Below are positions 50,173 through 62,523 of a DNA stretch of 64,000 nt, piece after piece. The stretch is from Arthrobacter oryzae (GTDB taxonomy: Bacteria > Actinomycetota > Actinomycetes > Actinomycetales > Micrococcaceae). The notes below the pieces were generated by a model. The model saw nothing but the letters and a program-made list of their open reading frames with translations. It had not been told where the DNA came from and did not search any database. Made by a program: the position numbers and the translations under genes. Position 1 is the stretch's first letter. Every line of letters starts with the position of its first letter. The stretch is taken from positions 372,001 through 436,000 of the forward strand of contig NZ_JAUSSM010000002.1 in assembly GCF_030812315.1 (NCBI RefSeq). The letters run 5' to 3'.

Positions 50173-51248
50173 ACGGGGCGGTGCCGCTGGAGTGGAAGCC
50201 TGACCAGCTCGGTGATGGGTTCGAGCGTGTAGAGCTTCCGCTGGCCGACGATGACGAAGGCGCGGTGTGCGCCACGCTGGTGCGGCATGTGCCGGCCGTC
50301 CCGCAAGCTCCGCCGGCTTTCCTGTCCGCCCTGCGCAAGAACGTCTTCCACAACTTGGAGTGGCCGGGATCGGAGGCGCGGACACGGAACGGATCCGAAC
50401 GCCCGGGGGTGGTCCTCTACCTGCATGGCTGGGCGGACTACTTCCTGCAGGCGGAACTCGCGAAGTACGTCGGCTCGCACGGGGTCCACTTCTATGCCCT
50501 CGACCTGCGGAAGTTTGGCCGCAGCCTGCGGAGCTGGCAGACGCCCGGCTACACCACAGACCTGGCCCTCTATGACGAGGACATTGGGGCCGCGATGGCA
50601 GCAATCAAGGCGGACGTGGCGCTGCGTAGCGGTTTGGCGGCGGACCCTGCCGTCCACATGCTGGCGCATTCACTGGGCGGGCTGATCGGCGCGCTCTGGG
50701 CCGACCGGCATCCCGGTGCACTGGGGACACTCATCCTGAACGCCCCGTGGCTGGAGCTCCAGGGCAGCAGCCTCATCCGGAACATCGCCATGCAACTCGT
50801 GGAGCCGTTCGCGCGCACCGATCCCAAGCGGCCTTTCCGTTTCCCGGAAATGCCCGGCTATTGGCAGAGCGTCAGCGACCAGGCCCACGGCGAGTGGTTC
50901 CTTGATCCGCAGTGGCGCCCGACGGCGTCGTTCCCCATCCGCGCGGGCTGGACCCGGGCGGTCCTTGCCGGACACTCGGCCGTCCAACGGCGGCTGGACA
51001 TCGGTGCGCCGGTTCTGGTGATGCTCTCGGACCGCACCAGGATCCAGGCCGAGTGGTCCGAGGAACTGATGCGGGTCGACGCCGTGATTGACGTCGAGCA
51101 GACCGCCCGCCGCGCCCTGGGCCTCGGCCGGCGCACGGCCGTCTTCCGCTACCCGGGGGCCATCCACGACATCTTCCTCTCACGCCGAGAGGTGCGGCAG
51201 GAAGCGTACCGGGACCTGGTCGCCTGGCTGCATTCCTATCCGGGGTGA
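50169..51248 (+). CDS. alpha/beta hydrolase, second of a tandem pair
   Basis: This 359-aa protein is a paralog of the preceding one: [35 protein letters not shown], the elbow [29 protein letters not shown] and [14 protein letters not shown] align block by block. The ATG overlaps the previous stop by 4 bp (ATGA), so the two are translated together. It is about 25 residues longer, mostly in an N-terminal insertion before the first block. Its 3' end overlaps convergent uppS by 13 bp. Confidence 0.87.
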   Translation: MNGAVPLEWKPDQLGDGFERVELPLADDDEGAVCATLVRHVPAVPQAPPAFLSALRKNVFHNLEWPGSEARTRNGSERPGVVLYLHGWADYFLQAELAKYVGSHGVHFYALDLRKFGRSLRSWQTPGYTTDLALYDEDIGAAMAAIKADVALRSGLAADPAVHMLAHSLGGLIGALWADRHPGALGTLILNAPWLELQGSSLIRNIAMQLVEPFARTDPKRPFRFPEMPGYWQSVSDQAHGEWFLDPQWRPTASFPIRAGWTRAVLAGHSAVQRRLDIGAPVLVMLSDRTRIQAEWSEELMRVDAVIDVEQTARRALGLGRRTAVFRYPGAIHDIFLSRREVRQEAYRDLVAWLHSYPG

Positions 51249-52072
51249 CCGCCTGACGGGGCCGCGGCGTCCACGGCACCGCCGTACCGGCGGTCACGCC
51301 GGGCATAGACTTCGACGGCGTCCCACAGGGTCCGGCGGTCGACGTCGGGCCACAGCGTGTCCATGAAGACGAACTCCGCATAGGCGGACTGCCACAGCAT
51401 GAAGTTGGAGAGCCGCTGTTCGCCGGAGCTCCGGAGGAAGAGGTCGACGTCGGGAAGGTCGGGTTCGTCCAGGTACTTCTGGATGGTCCGTTCGGTGATG
51501 GCACCGGGCTTGAGCCGGCCGGCCGCCACGTCTTCGGCGATCGCCGAGACCGCATCCGCGATCTCCGCGCGGCCGCCGTAATTAACACACATGGTCAACG
51601 TGCATGTGCTGTTGCCACGCGTGTAATCCTCCGCCTCTTCCAGTTCCCGGATTACCGAGCCCCACAGCCTGGGCCTGCGTCCCGACCATCGGATGCGCAC
51701 GCCCCACTCGTCCAGCTGGTTCCGCTGGCGGCGTAGCACATCCTTGTTAAAACCCATCAGGAAGCGGACTTCCTCCGGGGACCGCCGCCAGTTTTCCGTG
51801 GAGAAGGCGTACACCGTGACGTACTTGATGCCCAGTTCAATGGCGCCGGCAACAACGTCCAGCAGAGCCGGCTCGCCGGCCTTGTGCCCTTCGATCCGAG
51901 GCAGCCCGCGCTGGTTGGCCCAGCGGCCGTTTCCGTCCATCACGATCGCCACATGCCGGGGAATGAACTCATCGGGAATCGACGGCGGCACGGCCCCGGA
52001 AGTATGCCGATACGGTGCAGTCACCGGCGTGGTCCGCTGCCGGACGGGAGATTTCTTCTTTCCAAGGGCCAC
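51236..52072 (-). CDS. uppS: isoprenyl (undecaprenyl/decaprenyl) diphosphate synthase
   Basis: The 278-aa cis-prenyltransferase makes the lipid carrier for cell-wall synthesis. The conserved blocks are [58 protein letters not shown] and [30 protein letters not shown]. Product length cannot be read from sequence. It follows recO by two bases and starts with GTG, so the two form an operon. Confidence 0.95.
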   Translation of the reverse strand: MALGKKKSPVRQRTTPVTAPYRHTSGAVPPSIPDEFIPRHVAIVMDGNGRWANQRGLPRIEGHKAGEPALLDVVAGAIELGIKYVTVYAFSTENWRRSPEEVRFLMGFNKDVLRRQRNQLDEWGVRIRWSGRRPRLWGSVIRELEEAEDYTRGNSTCTLTMCVNYGGRAEIADAVSAIAEDVAAGRLKPGAITERTIQKYLDEPDLPDVDLFLRSSGEQRLSNFMLWQSAYAEFVFMDTLWPDVDRRTLWDAVEVYARRDRRYGGAVDAAAPSGGHPG

Positions 52073-52074
52073 TG

Positions 52075-52830
52075 TCAGCTACGCTCCACATGTTTGAGGG
52101 ATTTCAGCACACGTTCAAGATGCCATTGCAGGTAGCTGGCCACCAAACCGGCCGCCTCCCGCCGGTGGACCGGCAGGGAGGCATCCGCCGTCGTCCAGTC
52201 CCCCGTGAGCAGCGCACCGAGAAGGAAAACTGTTTCGGCTGCCGGTGCGGGCGACCCCGGCGGACGGCAGTTGGCGCACACCATTCCGCCCAGCGGCGCC
52301 GAAAATGCCGTGTGAGGGCCAGGCGCGCCGCAGCGGGCGCACGCCGTGAAGCTTGGGGCCCATCCTCCGGTGGCCAGGGCACGCAGCAGGTATGAATCGA
52401 GGATAAGTTCCGGAGTGTGCTCGCCACGGCTCAGTGAGGCCAGGGCCCCCACCAGGAGGTTGTACTGCGCGGTTCCGGATTCGCCGTCAACGTCCGTCAG
52501 CTTCTCGGCTGTCTCGGTCATGGCGGCCGCCACCGTGTAGCGGCCATAGTCCGCCGCGATGCTGCCACCGTAGGCGCCCTTGGCCACGGCCTGGGTGACG
52601 ATGTCCAACGTCCGGCCCGAGATCAGCTGCAGGTCCGCCACCATGAAGGGTTCCAGACGGGCGCCGAAGCGGCTGCTGGTGCGGCGCACGCCCTTGGCCA
52701 CGGCGCGGACCTGGCCATGGTGCTTTGTGAGGAGCGTGATGATCCGGTCGGCTTCGCCCAGCTTATGGGTGCGCAGCACGACGGCATCATCCCGGTACGC
52801 GCGCGCGGAAAAAGAGGATTGTTGGGCCAC
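52075..52830 (-). CDS. recO: DNA repair protein RecO
   Basis: The 251-aa protein loads RecA onto SSB-coated DNA together with RecF/RecR. It shows the N-terminal OB-fold ([50 protein letters not shown]), a helical region, and the zinc-binding cysteines [16 protein letters not shown] and [10 protein letters not shown] used the second GTG ([12 protein letters not shown]), where the family begins; a GTG five codons upstream has a better ribosome-binding site and may be the true start. Confidence 0.94.
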   Translation of the reverse strand: MAQQSSFSARAYRDDAVVLRTHKLGEADRIITLLTKHHGQVRAVAKGVRRTSSRFGARLEPFMVADLQLISGRTLDIVTQAVAKGAYGGSIAADYGRYTVAAAMTETAEKLTDVDGESGTAQYNLLVGALASLSRGEHTPELILDSYLLRALATGGWAPSFTACARCGAPGPHTAFSAPLGGMVCANCRPPGSPAPAAETVFLLGALLTGDWTTADASLPVHRREAAGLVASYLQWHLERVLKSLKHVERS

Positions 52831-52865
52831 AGTTAATCTTCGCACTGACCTTCCGGATAACGCGG

Positions 52866-52901
52866 CTGCTGCGCCCCCGGATTGAACCGGAGGCGCAGCA
52901 G
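52866..52901 (-). terminator. hairpin after leuA
   Basis: Two 15-nt arms (CTGCTGCGCC... and its complement, one mismatch) enclose a 6-nt loop, 22 bp past the leuA stop. There is no T-tract, so it may be a weak terminator or a stabilising structure before recO. Confidence 0.5.
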
Positions 52902-52923
52902 GTCAGCGGAACGGGTGATTGGT

Positions 52924-54803
<1,880 letters not shown>

Positions 54804-54806
54804 TTC

Positions 54807-54812
54807 ACAGTA
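54807..54812 (-). promoter_or_regulatory. -10 box of the leuA leader transcript
   Basis: TACTGT precedes the in-frame GTG of the leader peptide by six bases, matching the spacing of other leaderless promoters in the window. Confidence 0.5.
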
Positions 54813-54917
54813 ACACGGGTGCGTAAGATGAAGGAGCAACACCTCCAGCAACGTCCACTATGCAGACGCTGCCACCGGTGCCAGCGCCGGAGGCAGCCCT
54901 CACCTGAAGGAGCACTT

Positions 54918-56870
54918 GTGCCAAACTCGGGGATCGACCTGTCCAATATCGACCACAGCGTGCGGCCGCAGGATGACCTGTACCAGCACATCAACGGCGC
55001 GTGGCTGAAGAGCACGACCATCCCGGACGACCGGCCCCTTGAAGGCACCTTCACGGCCTTGCGGGACGGTTCCGAGCTGGCGGTCAGGGAAATCATCGAA
55101 GAAGCCGCCGGGCGAGGCGAGGACGCCACCGGCATCGAGCGGAAGGTCGGCGACCTCTACAACAGCTTCATGGATGAGGAAACCGTCGAAGCCAAAGGCA
55201 TGGACCCCATCCGGGAACGGCTTGCCGCAGTGTTCGCCACAACCTCCCCCCGGGACGTCATCGAACTTGCCGGGAGGCTGTTCCGCTCCGACGTGTCCGG
55301 GCTTTTCTACATCTACCCTGCCCCCGATGCCGGAAACCCGGACCGGATCCTGCTGTACACCGGCCAGGGCGGCCTCGGCCTGCCGGACGAGTCCTATTAC
55401 CGTGAAGAAAAATTCGCCCCGATGGTCAAGGCCTACGGCGAACACGTGCGGACCATGCTCAGCCTCGCGGGCACAGCCGATCCCGAGGGTGCGGCGGAGC
55501 GCGTGGTCGGGCTGGAAACGGCCCTGGCCGCGCACCACTGGGACAACGTCACTTTGCGGGATCCGCAGAAAACGTACAACCTGAAGTCCGCTGTGGAGGC
55601 CGTAGAGCTTTTCCCGCTGATGGACGCCTGGTTCGAGGCCGCCGGAATCACACCGGAAAAGCGCGAGGAGTTGGTGGTCAGCACGCCTGATTTCTTCGCC
55701 GGGGCGGCGGGCCTGCTCGATTCGGAACCTCTGGCTGCCTGGCAGGACTGGCTGGCCATGCGCGTGGTCGGCTCCGCGGCCCCCTACCTCTCCTCCGAAT
55801 TCGTGGATGCGAACTTCGCCTTTTACGGCACCACCATCAGCGGAACGCCGCGCAACAAGGACCGCTGGAAGCGCGGAGTCGCCGTCGTAGAAGCTTCCCT
55901 GGGCGAGGCTGTCGGCCAGATCTACGTCTCCCGGCACTTTCCCGAAACCCATAAGGCGCACATGCAAAAGCTGGTGGCCAACCTCATCGAGGCGTACCGG
56001 CAAAGCATCACCGGCCTGGCCTGGATGGGCGAGGACACCAAGCTCGAGGCCCTGAAGAAACTCGACGCGTTCCGGGCCAAAATCGGTTACCCCGATGAGT
56101 GGATCGACTACTCCGCAGTCGAGATCGACCCGTCCGACCTGCTGGGGAACGTCGAGCGGGCCCACAACGCCGACGTCGACCGGCACCTCGACGAGGTCGG
56201 CAAGCCGGTTGACCGGAACAAGTGGCTGATGACGCCGCAGACCGTCAATGCGTACTACCACCCGCTGCTCAACGAGATCGTTTTCCCGGCGGCAATCCTC
56301 CAGGCGCCGTTCTTCACGGCGGACGCCGACGATGCCGTCAATTACGGCGGCATCGGCGCCGTAATCGGGCATGAGATCGGCCACGGCTTCGATGACCAGG
56401 GATCGCAGTTCGACGGCGGGGGCGCCCTCCGCAACTGGTGGACCGAGGATGACCGGAAAGCCTTCGAGGCCCTGACGTCCAGGCTGGTAGCACAGTTCGA
56501 CGCGTTGTCACCCACCGCAGCGCCCGGCCACCACGTCAACGGCAAGCTCACGCTCGGCGAAAACATCGGCGACCTGGGCGGACTCACCATCGCGTACAAG
56601 GCGTACCTGATCAGCCTTGACGGCGCGGAACCGCCGGTGCTGGACGGTCTGACCGGGCAGCAGCGGTTCTTCGCGTCCTGGGCTGCCGGCTGGCGGCAGG
56701 TGATCCGGAACGAAGAGGCCATCCGCAGGCTTGCCACGGACCCGCACTCCCCCAACGAGTTCCGCACCAATGCCATAGCCAGCAACCTGGATGCCTTCCA
56801 TGAAGCATTCGGCGTGGCGGAGCAGGACGGAATGTGGCTGCCCGCCGGAGAGCGCGTCAGCATCTGGTAA
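54918..56870 (+). CDS. pepO: M13 family zinc metallopeptidase (PepO-like)
   Basis: The 650-aa neprilysin-like endopeptidase cleaves short peptides. The zinc site is VIGHEIGHGFDDQGSQFD (HExxH) with the third ligand in LTLGENIGDLGGLTIAY, and the substrate-binding NAYYHPLLNEIVFPAAILQ precedes it. No signal peptide or membrane helix is present, unlike eukaryotic neprilysins, so it is cytosolic. The GTG start is supported by AAGGAG five bases upstream. It is divergent from leuA. Confidence 0.95.
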   Translation: MPNSGIDLSNIDHSVRPQDDLYQHINGAWLKSTTIPDDRPLEGTFTALRDGSELAVREIIEEAAGRGEDATGIERKVGDLYNSFMDEETVEAKGMDPIRERLAAVFATTSPRDVIELAGRLFRSDVSGLFYIYPAPDAGNPDRILLYTGQGGLGLPDESYYREEKFAPMVKAYGEHVRTMLSLAGTADPEGAAERVVGLETALAAHHWDNVTLRDPQKTYNLKSAVEAVELFPLMDAWFEAAGITPEKREELVVSTPDFFAGAAGLLDSEPLAAWQDWLAMRVVGSAAPYLSSEFVDANFAFYGTTISGTPRNKDRWKRGVAVVEASLGEAVGQIYVSRHFPETHKAHMQKLVANLIEAYRQSITGLAWMGEDTKLEALKKLDAFRAKIGYPDEWIDYSAVEIDPSDLLGNVERAHNADVDRHLDEVGKPVDRNKWLMTPQTVNAYYHPLLNEIVFPAAILQAPFFTADADDAVNYGGIGAVIGHEIGHGFDDQGSQFDGGGALRNWWTEDDRKAFEALTSRLVAQFDALSPTAAPGHHVNGKLTLGENIGDLGGLTIAYKAYLISLDGAEPPVLDGLTGQQRFFASWAAGWRQVIRNEEAIRRLATDPHSPNEFRTNAIASNLDAFHEAFGVAEQDGMWLPAGERVSIW

Positions 56871-56884
56871 CGGACGGAAAGCGA

Positions 56885-56940
56885 AAGGCCTGCGGGTCCA
56901 GCCACAGAAAGTGGCCGGCCCCGCAGGCCTTCAGTTTTTT
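56885..56940 (+). terminator. intrinsic terminator after pepO
   Basis: A 12-bp stem AAGGCCTGCGGG pairs with CCCGCAGGCCTT, with an inner GCCAC/GTGGC stem. A run of six T follows (56935-56940). It lies 15 bp after the pepO stop. Confidence 0.85.
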
Positions 56941-56950
56941 ACGGACACCG

Positions 56951-58516
56951 CTAGCGGGTGATCAGCTCCGGATTGGCCTGCTGGCAGACGGCGTCCCCGG
57001 CCGTCTGGTTGACGATGTCGGTCGGGAGGGCCACGCCCATCTTCGTGCCGGACATGAAGTCCGCACCGAGGTAGACCTGCACACCGCTGACTCCGGCTGC
57101 GGGAAGGACCTGCGTGGACGGAATTTCCATCAATGCCGCGACGTCCGCTGCAACGTCCTCAAAGCCCGGTGCGTAGTAGACCGCAGTCTTCTCGACCGGC
57201 TGGGCCACGAGCTCAGCCACCTGGGTGAAGCCGCCGGCAATGATCGCCTGGGTGATTTCCTGGGCGCGTGCCGGAACTCCCGTTCCGTTCGCCACGGTGA
57301 CCGGCTGCATTGCCTTGTCGTATGCGGGCGGCGCGGGCTCGGTCGGTGTCGACGGCGCGGGCGCCGACTCGCTCGGTTCGGGCGTGGGGCTCGGGGTTGC
57401 CGTCGGGTCGGTCAGGTCAACGTCCTTGCGCAGTGCAGCGAAGAGCTGGGACCCCGCCGGCTCGGCAACGGCCAGCCTGTTGGGGTCGGCTGGCGCCGGG
57501 GTGGTGGGTACGGCCACAAACGCCACCTTGCTGATGTCGATGTTCTTGAGCCGGTTGCCGATGGTCAGCAGCGAGGGGACCGAGGCCAGACCGTCATCCA
57601 CGGTGAGGTTCTGCGTCACGACGTCGGCGATCTTCAGCATCTTCTGCGGATCGGACAACGTGCCGTCATCCTTGATCTTCCGGGTAAGGGAAGACAGGAA
57701 GCCCTGCTGCGCCTTGATCCGGCCCAAGTCGCCGCCGTCCGCGAAGGCGTGCCTGGTCCGCAGGAACGCCAGCGCCTGTTCGCCCTGCACCTGCGAGTTC
57801 CCGGCGGGGAGGCGGAGGCGGGAGTCGGGGTCGTAGACGGCGTCGCTGATGCAGACTTCCACGCCACCCACGGCGTTGGAGAGCTCCTTGACGGCGTTGA
57901 AGTCCGCCATCATGAAGTGGTCGATTTCCAGCCCCGTGATTTTGTTCACGGTGTCTACGGCACAGCCGATCCCGGCCTGCTTCATCGCTTCGTTGATCAT
58001 CACGCCGCTCTGGGCAGGGAACACCTCTTTGGTCTTCTGGTCGGTGCATTCCGGGATGTCCACCAGCAGGTCCCGCGGGAAGCTAATGACGCTGACCCGC
58101 TGGTTGTCCGCCGAGATGTCCATCATCATCATGACGTCCGACTGGCCGTAGCCGGTGGAATCCTCCGTGGTGCCGTATTCGGAGTTCTTACCGTCCCGGG
58201 TGTCCGAGCCCAGGATCAGGATCTGCATCCTGTCCCGGGAGTCATTGACCGGATCTTCCGTCCGGCTGCTGCCGGCGCCCAGGGGCGCCTTGCTGATGTT
58301 CATCTGGAAACGGACCACCCAGAAGGCGGCGAAAGCCAGGCCGCCCACCAGGACAAGGGCCAGGACGGCGGTTGCCACCTTGAGCCAGGCAGGTTTGCCG
58401 CGCATTGCGCCCAAGTGCCGGGCAGGGCCCATTGCCTTGTTGTCCGAGTGCCGGGCGGCGGCGTCGGACACCGGCGAACCAGCGCCTTGTCCGGGTGTGT
58501 CTCGGCGTCGCACCAC
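56951..58516 (-). CDS. LytR-CpsA-Psr (LCP) family protein
   Basis: This 521-aa type II membrane protein attaches anionic glycopolymers to peptidoglycan. It has an N-terminal cytoplasmic tail, a membrane helix (VATAVLALVLVGGLAFAAFWVV, about residues 49-70), an LCP domain with LILGSDTRDG, SVISFPRDLLVDIP, the phosphate-binding Arg residues in FLRTRHAFADGGDLGRIKAQQ, then a Pro/Thr/Ser-rich linker and a C-terminal LytR_C domain (VTVANGTGVPARAQEITQAIIAGGF). GTG start with AGGAAGG 9 nt upstream; a second GTG follows at once. Confidence 0.94.
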   Translation of the reverse strand: MVRRRDTPGQGAGSPVSDAAARHSDNKAMGPARHLGAMRGKPAWLKVATAVLALVLVGGLAFAAFWVVRFQMNISKAPLGAGSSRTEDPVNDSRDRMQILILGSDTRDGKNSEYGTTEDSTGYGQSDVMMMMDISADNQRVSVISFPRDLLVDIPECTDQKTKEVFPAQSGVMINEAMKQAGIGCAVDTVNKITGLEIDHFMMADFNAVKELSNAVGGVEVCISDAVYDPDSRLRLPAGNSQVQGEQALAFLRTRHAFADGGDLGRIKAQQGFLSSLTRKIKDDGTLSDPQKMLKIADVVTQNLTVDDGLASVPSLLTIGNRLKNIDISKVAFVAVPTTPAPADPNRLAVAEPAGSQLFAALRKDVDLTDPTATPSPTPEPSESAPAPSTPTEPAPPAYDKAMQPVTVANGTGVPARAQEITQAIIAGGFTQVAELVAQPVEKTAVYYAPGFEDVAADVAALMEIPSTQVLPAAGVSGVQVYLGADFMSGTKMGVALPTDIVNQTAGDAVCQQANPELITR

Positions 58517-58681
58517 GTGGTGATACCTTCCTCTAAAAAACGGGGTTCGGTCCATTTTAGTGGCCGAGACTGGGAGATTGCCCGATGCCCCGGGACAGCA
58601 GGCTGCAGGGCGGGCCGCCGGGCACGCCATAGACGGTGGACGGCGGGGCTGTCGGCGGGTTGTCGGGAACCGCCGTGCAGG

Positions 58682-59641
58682 CTAAAAACCGAGCTTTACC
58701 AGCTGCTTCGGATCCCGCTGCCAGTCCTTGGCTACCTTGACGTGCAAGTCGAGGTAGATGCGCGTCCCCAAAAGCGCTTCGATCCCCTTGCGCGCATTGG
58801 TGCCGACCTCCCTCAGCCGGGCGCCTCCCTTGCCGATGATGATGGCCTTCTGGGACGGCCGTTCGACGTAGAGGTTGACCCGGACATCAAGGAACGGACT
58901 GTCTTCGGGCCGGCCCTCACGGGGCACGATCTCCTCAACCACAACGGCGAGGGAGTGCGGAAGCTCGTCCCGGACGCCCTCCAGGGCGGCTTCACGGATC
59001 AGCTCGGCCACCATAACGGCTTCGGGCTCGTCCGTCAGGTGCCCGTCCGGATACAGGGGCTGCGACGGCGGCATGTGGCTGATGAGGACATCCGCCACTG
59101 TACCCACCTGGAAACCGTCCGTGGCGGAGACCGGAACAATGTCCTTCCACCCGTCTTCGCCGAGGACTTCGCGGCCGAGGGCGGCAACCGCAAGCAATTG
59201 CTCGGTCAGCGCCTGCCGGTCCACAAGGTCGGCCTTGGTGACGATGGCGATGATGGGCTTGTTGCCGACGGCGGCCAGCTGGGCGGCAATGAAGCGGTCA
59301 CCAGGGCCGATCTTTTCGTTGGCAGGCAGGCAGAAGCCGATGGCGTCCACCTCGGACAAGGTGTCGGCAACAAGGTCGTTGAGCCGCTTGCCGAGCAGCG
59401 TCCGGGGCCGGTGCAGACCCGGAGTGTCAACAAGGATCAGCTGGGCGTCATCCCGGTGGACGATCCCCCTGATGGTGTGGCGTGTGGTCTGCGGCTTCGC
59501 CGAGGTGATGGCAACTTTCTTGCCCACCAGCGCGTTCGTCAGTGTGGACTTTCCGGCGTTGGGCCTGCCCACGAGGATCGAAAATCCGGCACGGAAGCCG
59601 CCAAAGGCCTCGCCGCCGTCCGCTTTATTCTGCTTGCTCAC
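58682..59641 (-). CDS. era: GTPase Era
   Basis: The 319-aa GTPase binds 16S rRNA and assists 30S maturation. G motifs: GRPNAGKST (G1), VDTPGLH (G3), TKAD (G4). The C-terminal KH domain binds rRNA (IIIGKGGARLREVGTNARKGIEALLGTRIYLDLHVKV). The GTG has GGGAG 6 nt upstream. It overlaps the upstream CNNM-type gene by 17 bp and is the last gene of the phoH-ybeY-CNNM-era operon. Confidence 0.96.
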   Translation of the reverse strand: MSKQNKADGGEAFGGFRAGFSILVGRPNAGKSTLTNALVGKKVAITSAKPQTTRHTIRGIVHRDDAQLILVDTPGLHRPRTLLGKRLNDLVADTLSEVDAIGFCLPANEKIGPGDRFIAAQLAAVGNKPIIAIVTKADLVDRQALTEQLLAVAALGREVLGEDGWKDIVPVSATDGFQVGTVADVLISHMPPSQPLYPDGHLTDEPEAVMVAELIREAALEGVRDELPHSLAVVVEEIVPREGRPEDSPFLDVRVNLYVERPSQKAIIIGKGGARLREVGTNARKGIEALLGTRIYLDLHVKVAKDWQRDPKQLVKLGF

Positions 59642-60968
59642 GTGGAACTCCCTGTTGCGTTGTTTCGGCCTCGTCGAGTAGGTCTTCAAGGTCAGTTTCT
59701 TCTGGAACGGCGCCCTTTGCAACGGGCGCCGCGATGATATGGCTGACCCTGTTGCGGCGGCCTTCCAGGCGCTCGGCCCGCAGTGAGACGCCGTGAACCT
59801 CAACGGTGCTCCCGACGATGGGAACCCTGCCGAGGGCTTTGGCCAGCAGGCCGCCAACGGTGTCCACTTCGTCGTCGTCGAGTTCCATATCAAAAAGCTC
59901 GCCGAGGTCATCAATGCTCATCCGCGCACTGACGCGGTAGCTGCCGTCACCCAGCGCAACGGCTTCCGCGCTCTCGGTGTCGTATTCATCCACGATCTCG
60001 CCGACGATCTCCTCGATGAGGTCCTCGAGCGTGACCAGGCCCGCCGTGCCGCCGTATTCGTCGATCACAATGGCCACATGCGTGGATTCCTTCTGCAGTT
60101 CGCGGAGCAGGTCACTGACCTGCTTGGACTCCGGAACGTAGCGGACTTCGCGGGCAAGCTCATCCACGATGGGCGGTTCCTCGCCCGGGCCGAGGCTGTG
60201 CAGGGCAGCGGCAACATCCTTGAGGTACACGATGCCCAGGATCTGGTCCGTGTTATCGCCGATGACCGGGATCCGCGAGTACCCCGACCGCAGGAAGAGG
60301 GACATGGCACGGTGCAGGCTCGAGCCGGCATCAATGCTGAGGATGTCCGTTCGGGGCACCATCACGGCCCGGACCAGCGTGTCGCCGAAGTCGAACACCG
60401 ACTGGATCAGCTCGGCTTCGTTGTCCTCGATCATGTCCGATTCCGTGGCGCGGTCCACCAGTTCGCGGAATTCCTCTTCGCTGAAGGAGGCCTCATCGCC
60501 GCCGCGGGCGCCCGGAGCCACCGCACTCCCCAAGGCCACGAGCCACCCCGGAATGGGGCCAAGCACCCAGCACAGGAAGCGGATGACCGGTGCAGTGAAC
60601 CCGGCGACACCGGCGGCGTGGGCGCGGCCCAGCTGCCGCGGTGAAACCCCCACGATCACGAAGCCTACGAGGGCCATGATTCCGGTGGCGGCCAGCCCGG
60701 CAAGCCACACACTGTCCAACAGGCTGTGCAGGAGGACGGCAACCGCCACGGCGGATGCCATTTCGAACCAGATCCGCCAGAACCTCAGGGAGCGCATGTG
60801 CGAAACCGGATGGTCCAGGATGCGTTTCAGGGCCTGGCCGTTGCCTCGAAGCATGGCTTCTTCGGCGTCGTGGCGGGGCAGGAAGTTAAACGCGGATTCA
60901 GCCGCTGTCAGCAGGGCGGCGAAACTGAGGAAAACCAGCGCCATGCCGACAAGGATCAGTGGGGTCAC
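59625..60968 (-). CDS. CNNM/HlyC-CorC family membrane protein with CBS domains
   Basis: The 447-aa protein has a DUF21/CNNM membrane domain of about four helices (residues 1-150). Two CBS domains follow: [38 protein letters not shown] and the one near [46 protein letters not shown]-terminal CorC/HlyC transporter-associated domain ends the chain. Family members are linked to magnesium or cobalt homeostasis. The stop overlaps era by 17 bp and the start overlaps ybeY by 4 bp. Confidence 0.93.
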   Translation of the reverse strand: MTPLILVGMALVFLSFAALLTAAESAFNFLPRHDAEEAMLRGNGQALKRILDHPVSHMRSLRFWRIWFEMASAVAVAVLLHSLLDSVWLAGLAATGIMALVGFVIVGVSPRQLGRAHAAGVAGFTAPVIRFLCWVLGPIPGWLVALGSAVAPGARGGDEASFSEEEFRELVDRATESDMIEDNEAELIQSVFDFGDTLVRAVMVPRTDILSIDAGSSLHRAMSLFLRSGYSRIPVIGDNTDQILGIVYLKDVAAALHSLGPGEEPPIVDELAREVRYVPESKQVSDLLRELQKESTHVAIVIDEYGGTAGLVTLEDLIEEIVGEIVDEYDTESAEAVALGDGSYRVSARMSIDDLGELFDMELDDDEVDTVGGLLAKALGRVPIVGSTVEVHGVSLRAERLEGRRNRVSHIIAAPVAKGAVPEETDLEDLLDEAETTQQGVPREQAE

Positions 60969-61438
60969 TGAATCGTCTCTGACGGGGCTTCTTTACCCGT
61001 GAAGCCTTCAAGCAGTTCCCGCTGGAGGCCGAACATCTCTTCTTTTTCCTCGGGATCAGCATGGTCGTAGCCCAGCAGATGAAGAATTCCGTGCGTCGTG
61101 AGCAGCAGCATCTCGTCCTGGGTGGAATGTCCGGCGTTCCTGGCCTGGACCTCCGCCACCTGCGGGCACACGGCAATGTCGCCGAGCATGCCCTGGGGCG
61201 TCGGCTTGTCCGGTGTGCCCGGAGTCAGTTCGTCCATGGGAACGGACAGAACGTCGGTGGCGCCGGGCTCGTCCATCAGTTCAATGTGGAGCTTTTCCAT
61301 AGCGGGTTCGTCCACCAGGAGGATGGACAGCTCGGCCTGGGGATGGATGTACAGGCGTTCGAACACGAACCGGGCCAACGCAACCAGCTGGGCTTCATCA
61401 ACCTGGACGCCGGATTCGTTGTTTACTTCGATGCTCAT
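60965..61438 (-). CDS. ybeY: endoribonuclease YbeY
   Basis: The 157-aa metalloprotein is the single-strand endoribonuclease required for 16S rRNA 3' maturation. The zinc site is THGILHLLGYDHADPEEKEEMF (HxxxHxxGxDH). The earlier ATDVLSVPMDE block is also characteristic. The ATG of MSIEVNNESG is preferred. Its ends overlap phoH and the CNNM gene by 4 bp each, showing a tightly coupled operon. Confidence 0.96.
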   Translation of the reverse strand: MSIEVNNESGVQVDEAQLVALARFVFERLYIHPQAELSILLVDEPAMEKLHIELMDEPGATDVLSVPMDELTPGTPDKPTPQGMLGDIAVCPQVAEVQARNAGHSTQDEMLLLTTHGILHLLGYDHADPEEKEEMFGLQRELLEGFTGKEAPSETIQ

Positions 61439-62523
61439 GCGTGCTCTCCCCGCTTCTCCCGGGTCACGGAATGCTTGACCCGGTTCCTCTGTGCCTCGTC
61501 CCAAATGCCGTACGCGTTGACGATGTCTCCGACGAGCCGGTGGCGGACCACGTCCGAGGCATCCAAAACGCTGAAGTTCACGTCATCGATGCCCTGCAGG
61601 ATTTCCTCCACGATCCGGAGCCCGGAACGGGTACCGAAGGGCAGGTCCACCTGCGTGACGTCCCCGGTGACCACCATTTTGGAGCCGAACCCGAGCCGCG
61701 TCAGGAACATCTTCATCTGTTCCGGAGTGGTGTTCTGGGCCTCGTCGAGGATGATGAACGCATCGTTGAGGGTGCGGCCGCGCATGTAGGCCAGCGGGGC
61801 CACTTCGATGGTGCCCGCCGCCATCAGCCGCGGAATGGACTCGGGATCCATCATGTCGTGGAGGGCGTCGTAGAGCGGCCTCAGGTACGGGTCGATCTTG
61901 TCGCTGAGGGTCCCGGGCAGGAAGCCCAGCCGTTCGCCGGCCTCAACAGCGGGCCGCGTGAGGATGATGCGGCTGACTTCCTTCTGCTGCAGGGCCTGGA
62001 CTGCTTTCGCCATGGCAAGGAAGGTCTTGCCGGTACCGGCAGGACCGATTCCGAAGATCACAGTGTTGGCGTCGATCGCGTCCACATAGTTCTTCTGGTT
62101 CAGCGTTTTGGGCCGGATCGTCTTGCCGCGGCTGGAAAGGATGTTGTAGGTCAGCACCTCAACCGGGTTTTGGAGCGACTGGCTCCGCAGCATGACCGCC
62201 AGCTGTTGGAGTACCGCCGGATTGATGACTGTGCCCCGGTCAACGAGCCCGCGCACTTCATGGAGCAGACGCATGATCCGGGGAACATCCGCAGCGGGGC
62301 CGCTGATGGCCAGTTCGTTGCCGCGGACGTGGAAGTCCACTGCCGGGAACTGTTCCTCAATGAAACGGAGGGCCTCGTCGTGGCTGCCCAGGGACTGGAC
62401 CATCTGCTCGGAGTTGTCAAAGATGACCACCTCCGTCCGGACACCGGGAAGACTATGGGGAAATTCACCTGTGGTGCGCTCACCGGCGCTGAACCGGGGC
62501 CTTCCGTTTGTTGCTTCAGTCAT
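61435..62523 (-). CDS. phoH: PhoH family protein
   Basis: The 362-aa ATPase has Walker A GPAGTGKTFLAMAKAVQAL and Walker B FIILDEAQNTTPEQMKMFLTRLGFG followed by the Thr/Gly-rich sensor VVTGDVTQVD. The N-terminal half holds a KH-like fold (VDFHVRGNELAISGPAADV). PhoH proteins are linked to RNA metabolism; in actinobacteria the gene precedes ybeY as here. It is the first gene of the operon. Confidence 0.94.
   Translation of the reverse strand: MTEATNGRPRFSAGERTTGEFPHSLPGVRTEVVIFDNSEQMVQSLGSHDEALRFIEEQFPAVDFHVRGNELAISGPAADVPRIMRLLHEVRGLVDRGTVINPAVLQQLAVMLRSQSLQNPVEVLTYNILSSRGKTIRPKTLNQKNYVDAIDANTVIFGIGPAGTGKTFLAMAKAVQALQQKEVSRIILTRPAVEAGERLGFLPGTLSDKIDPYLRPLYDALHDMMDPESIPRLMAAGTIEVAPLAYMRGRTLNDAFIILDEAQNTTPEQMKMFLTRLGFGSKMVVTGDVTQVDLPFGTRSGLRIVEEILQGIDDVNFSVLDASDVVRHRLVGDIVNAYGIWDEAQRNRVKHSVTREKRGEHA

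Noticed and set aside
56834..59737. 967-aa open frame on the + strand
   Set aside because: It spans the LCP and era genes on the opposite strand, both of which have full conserved motifs. Its Arg/His/Gly-rich translation shows no recognisable domain.
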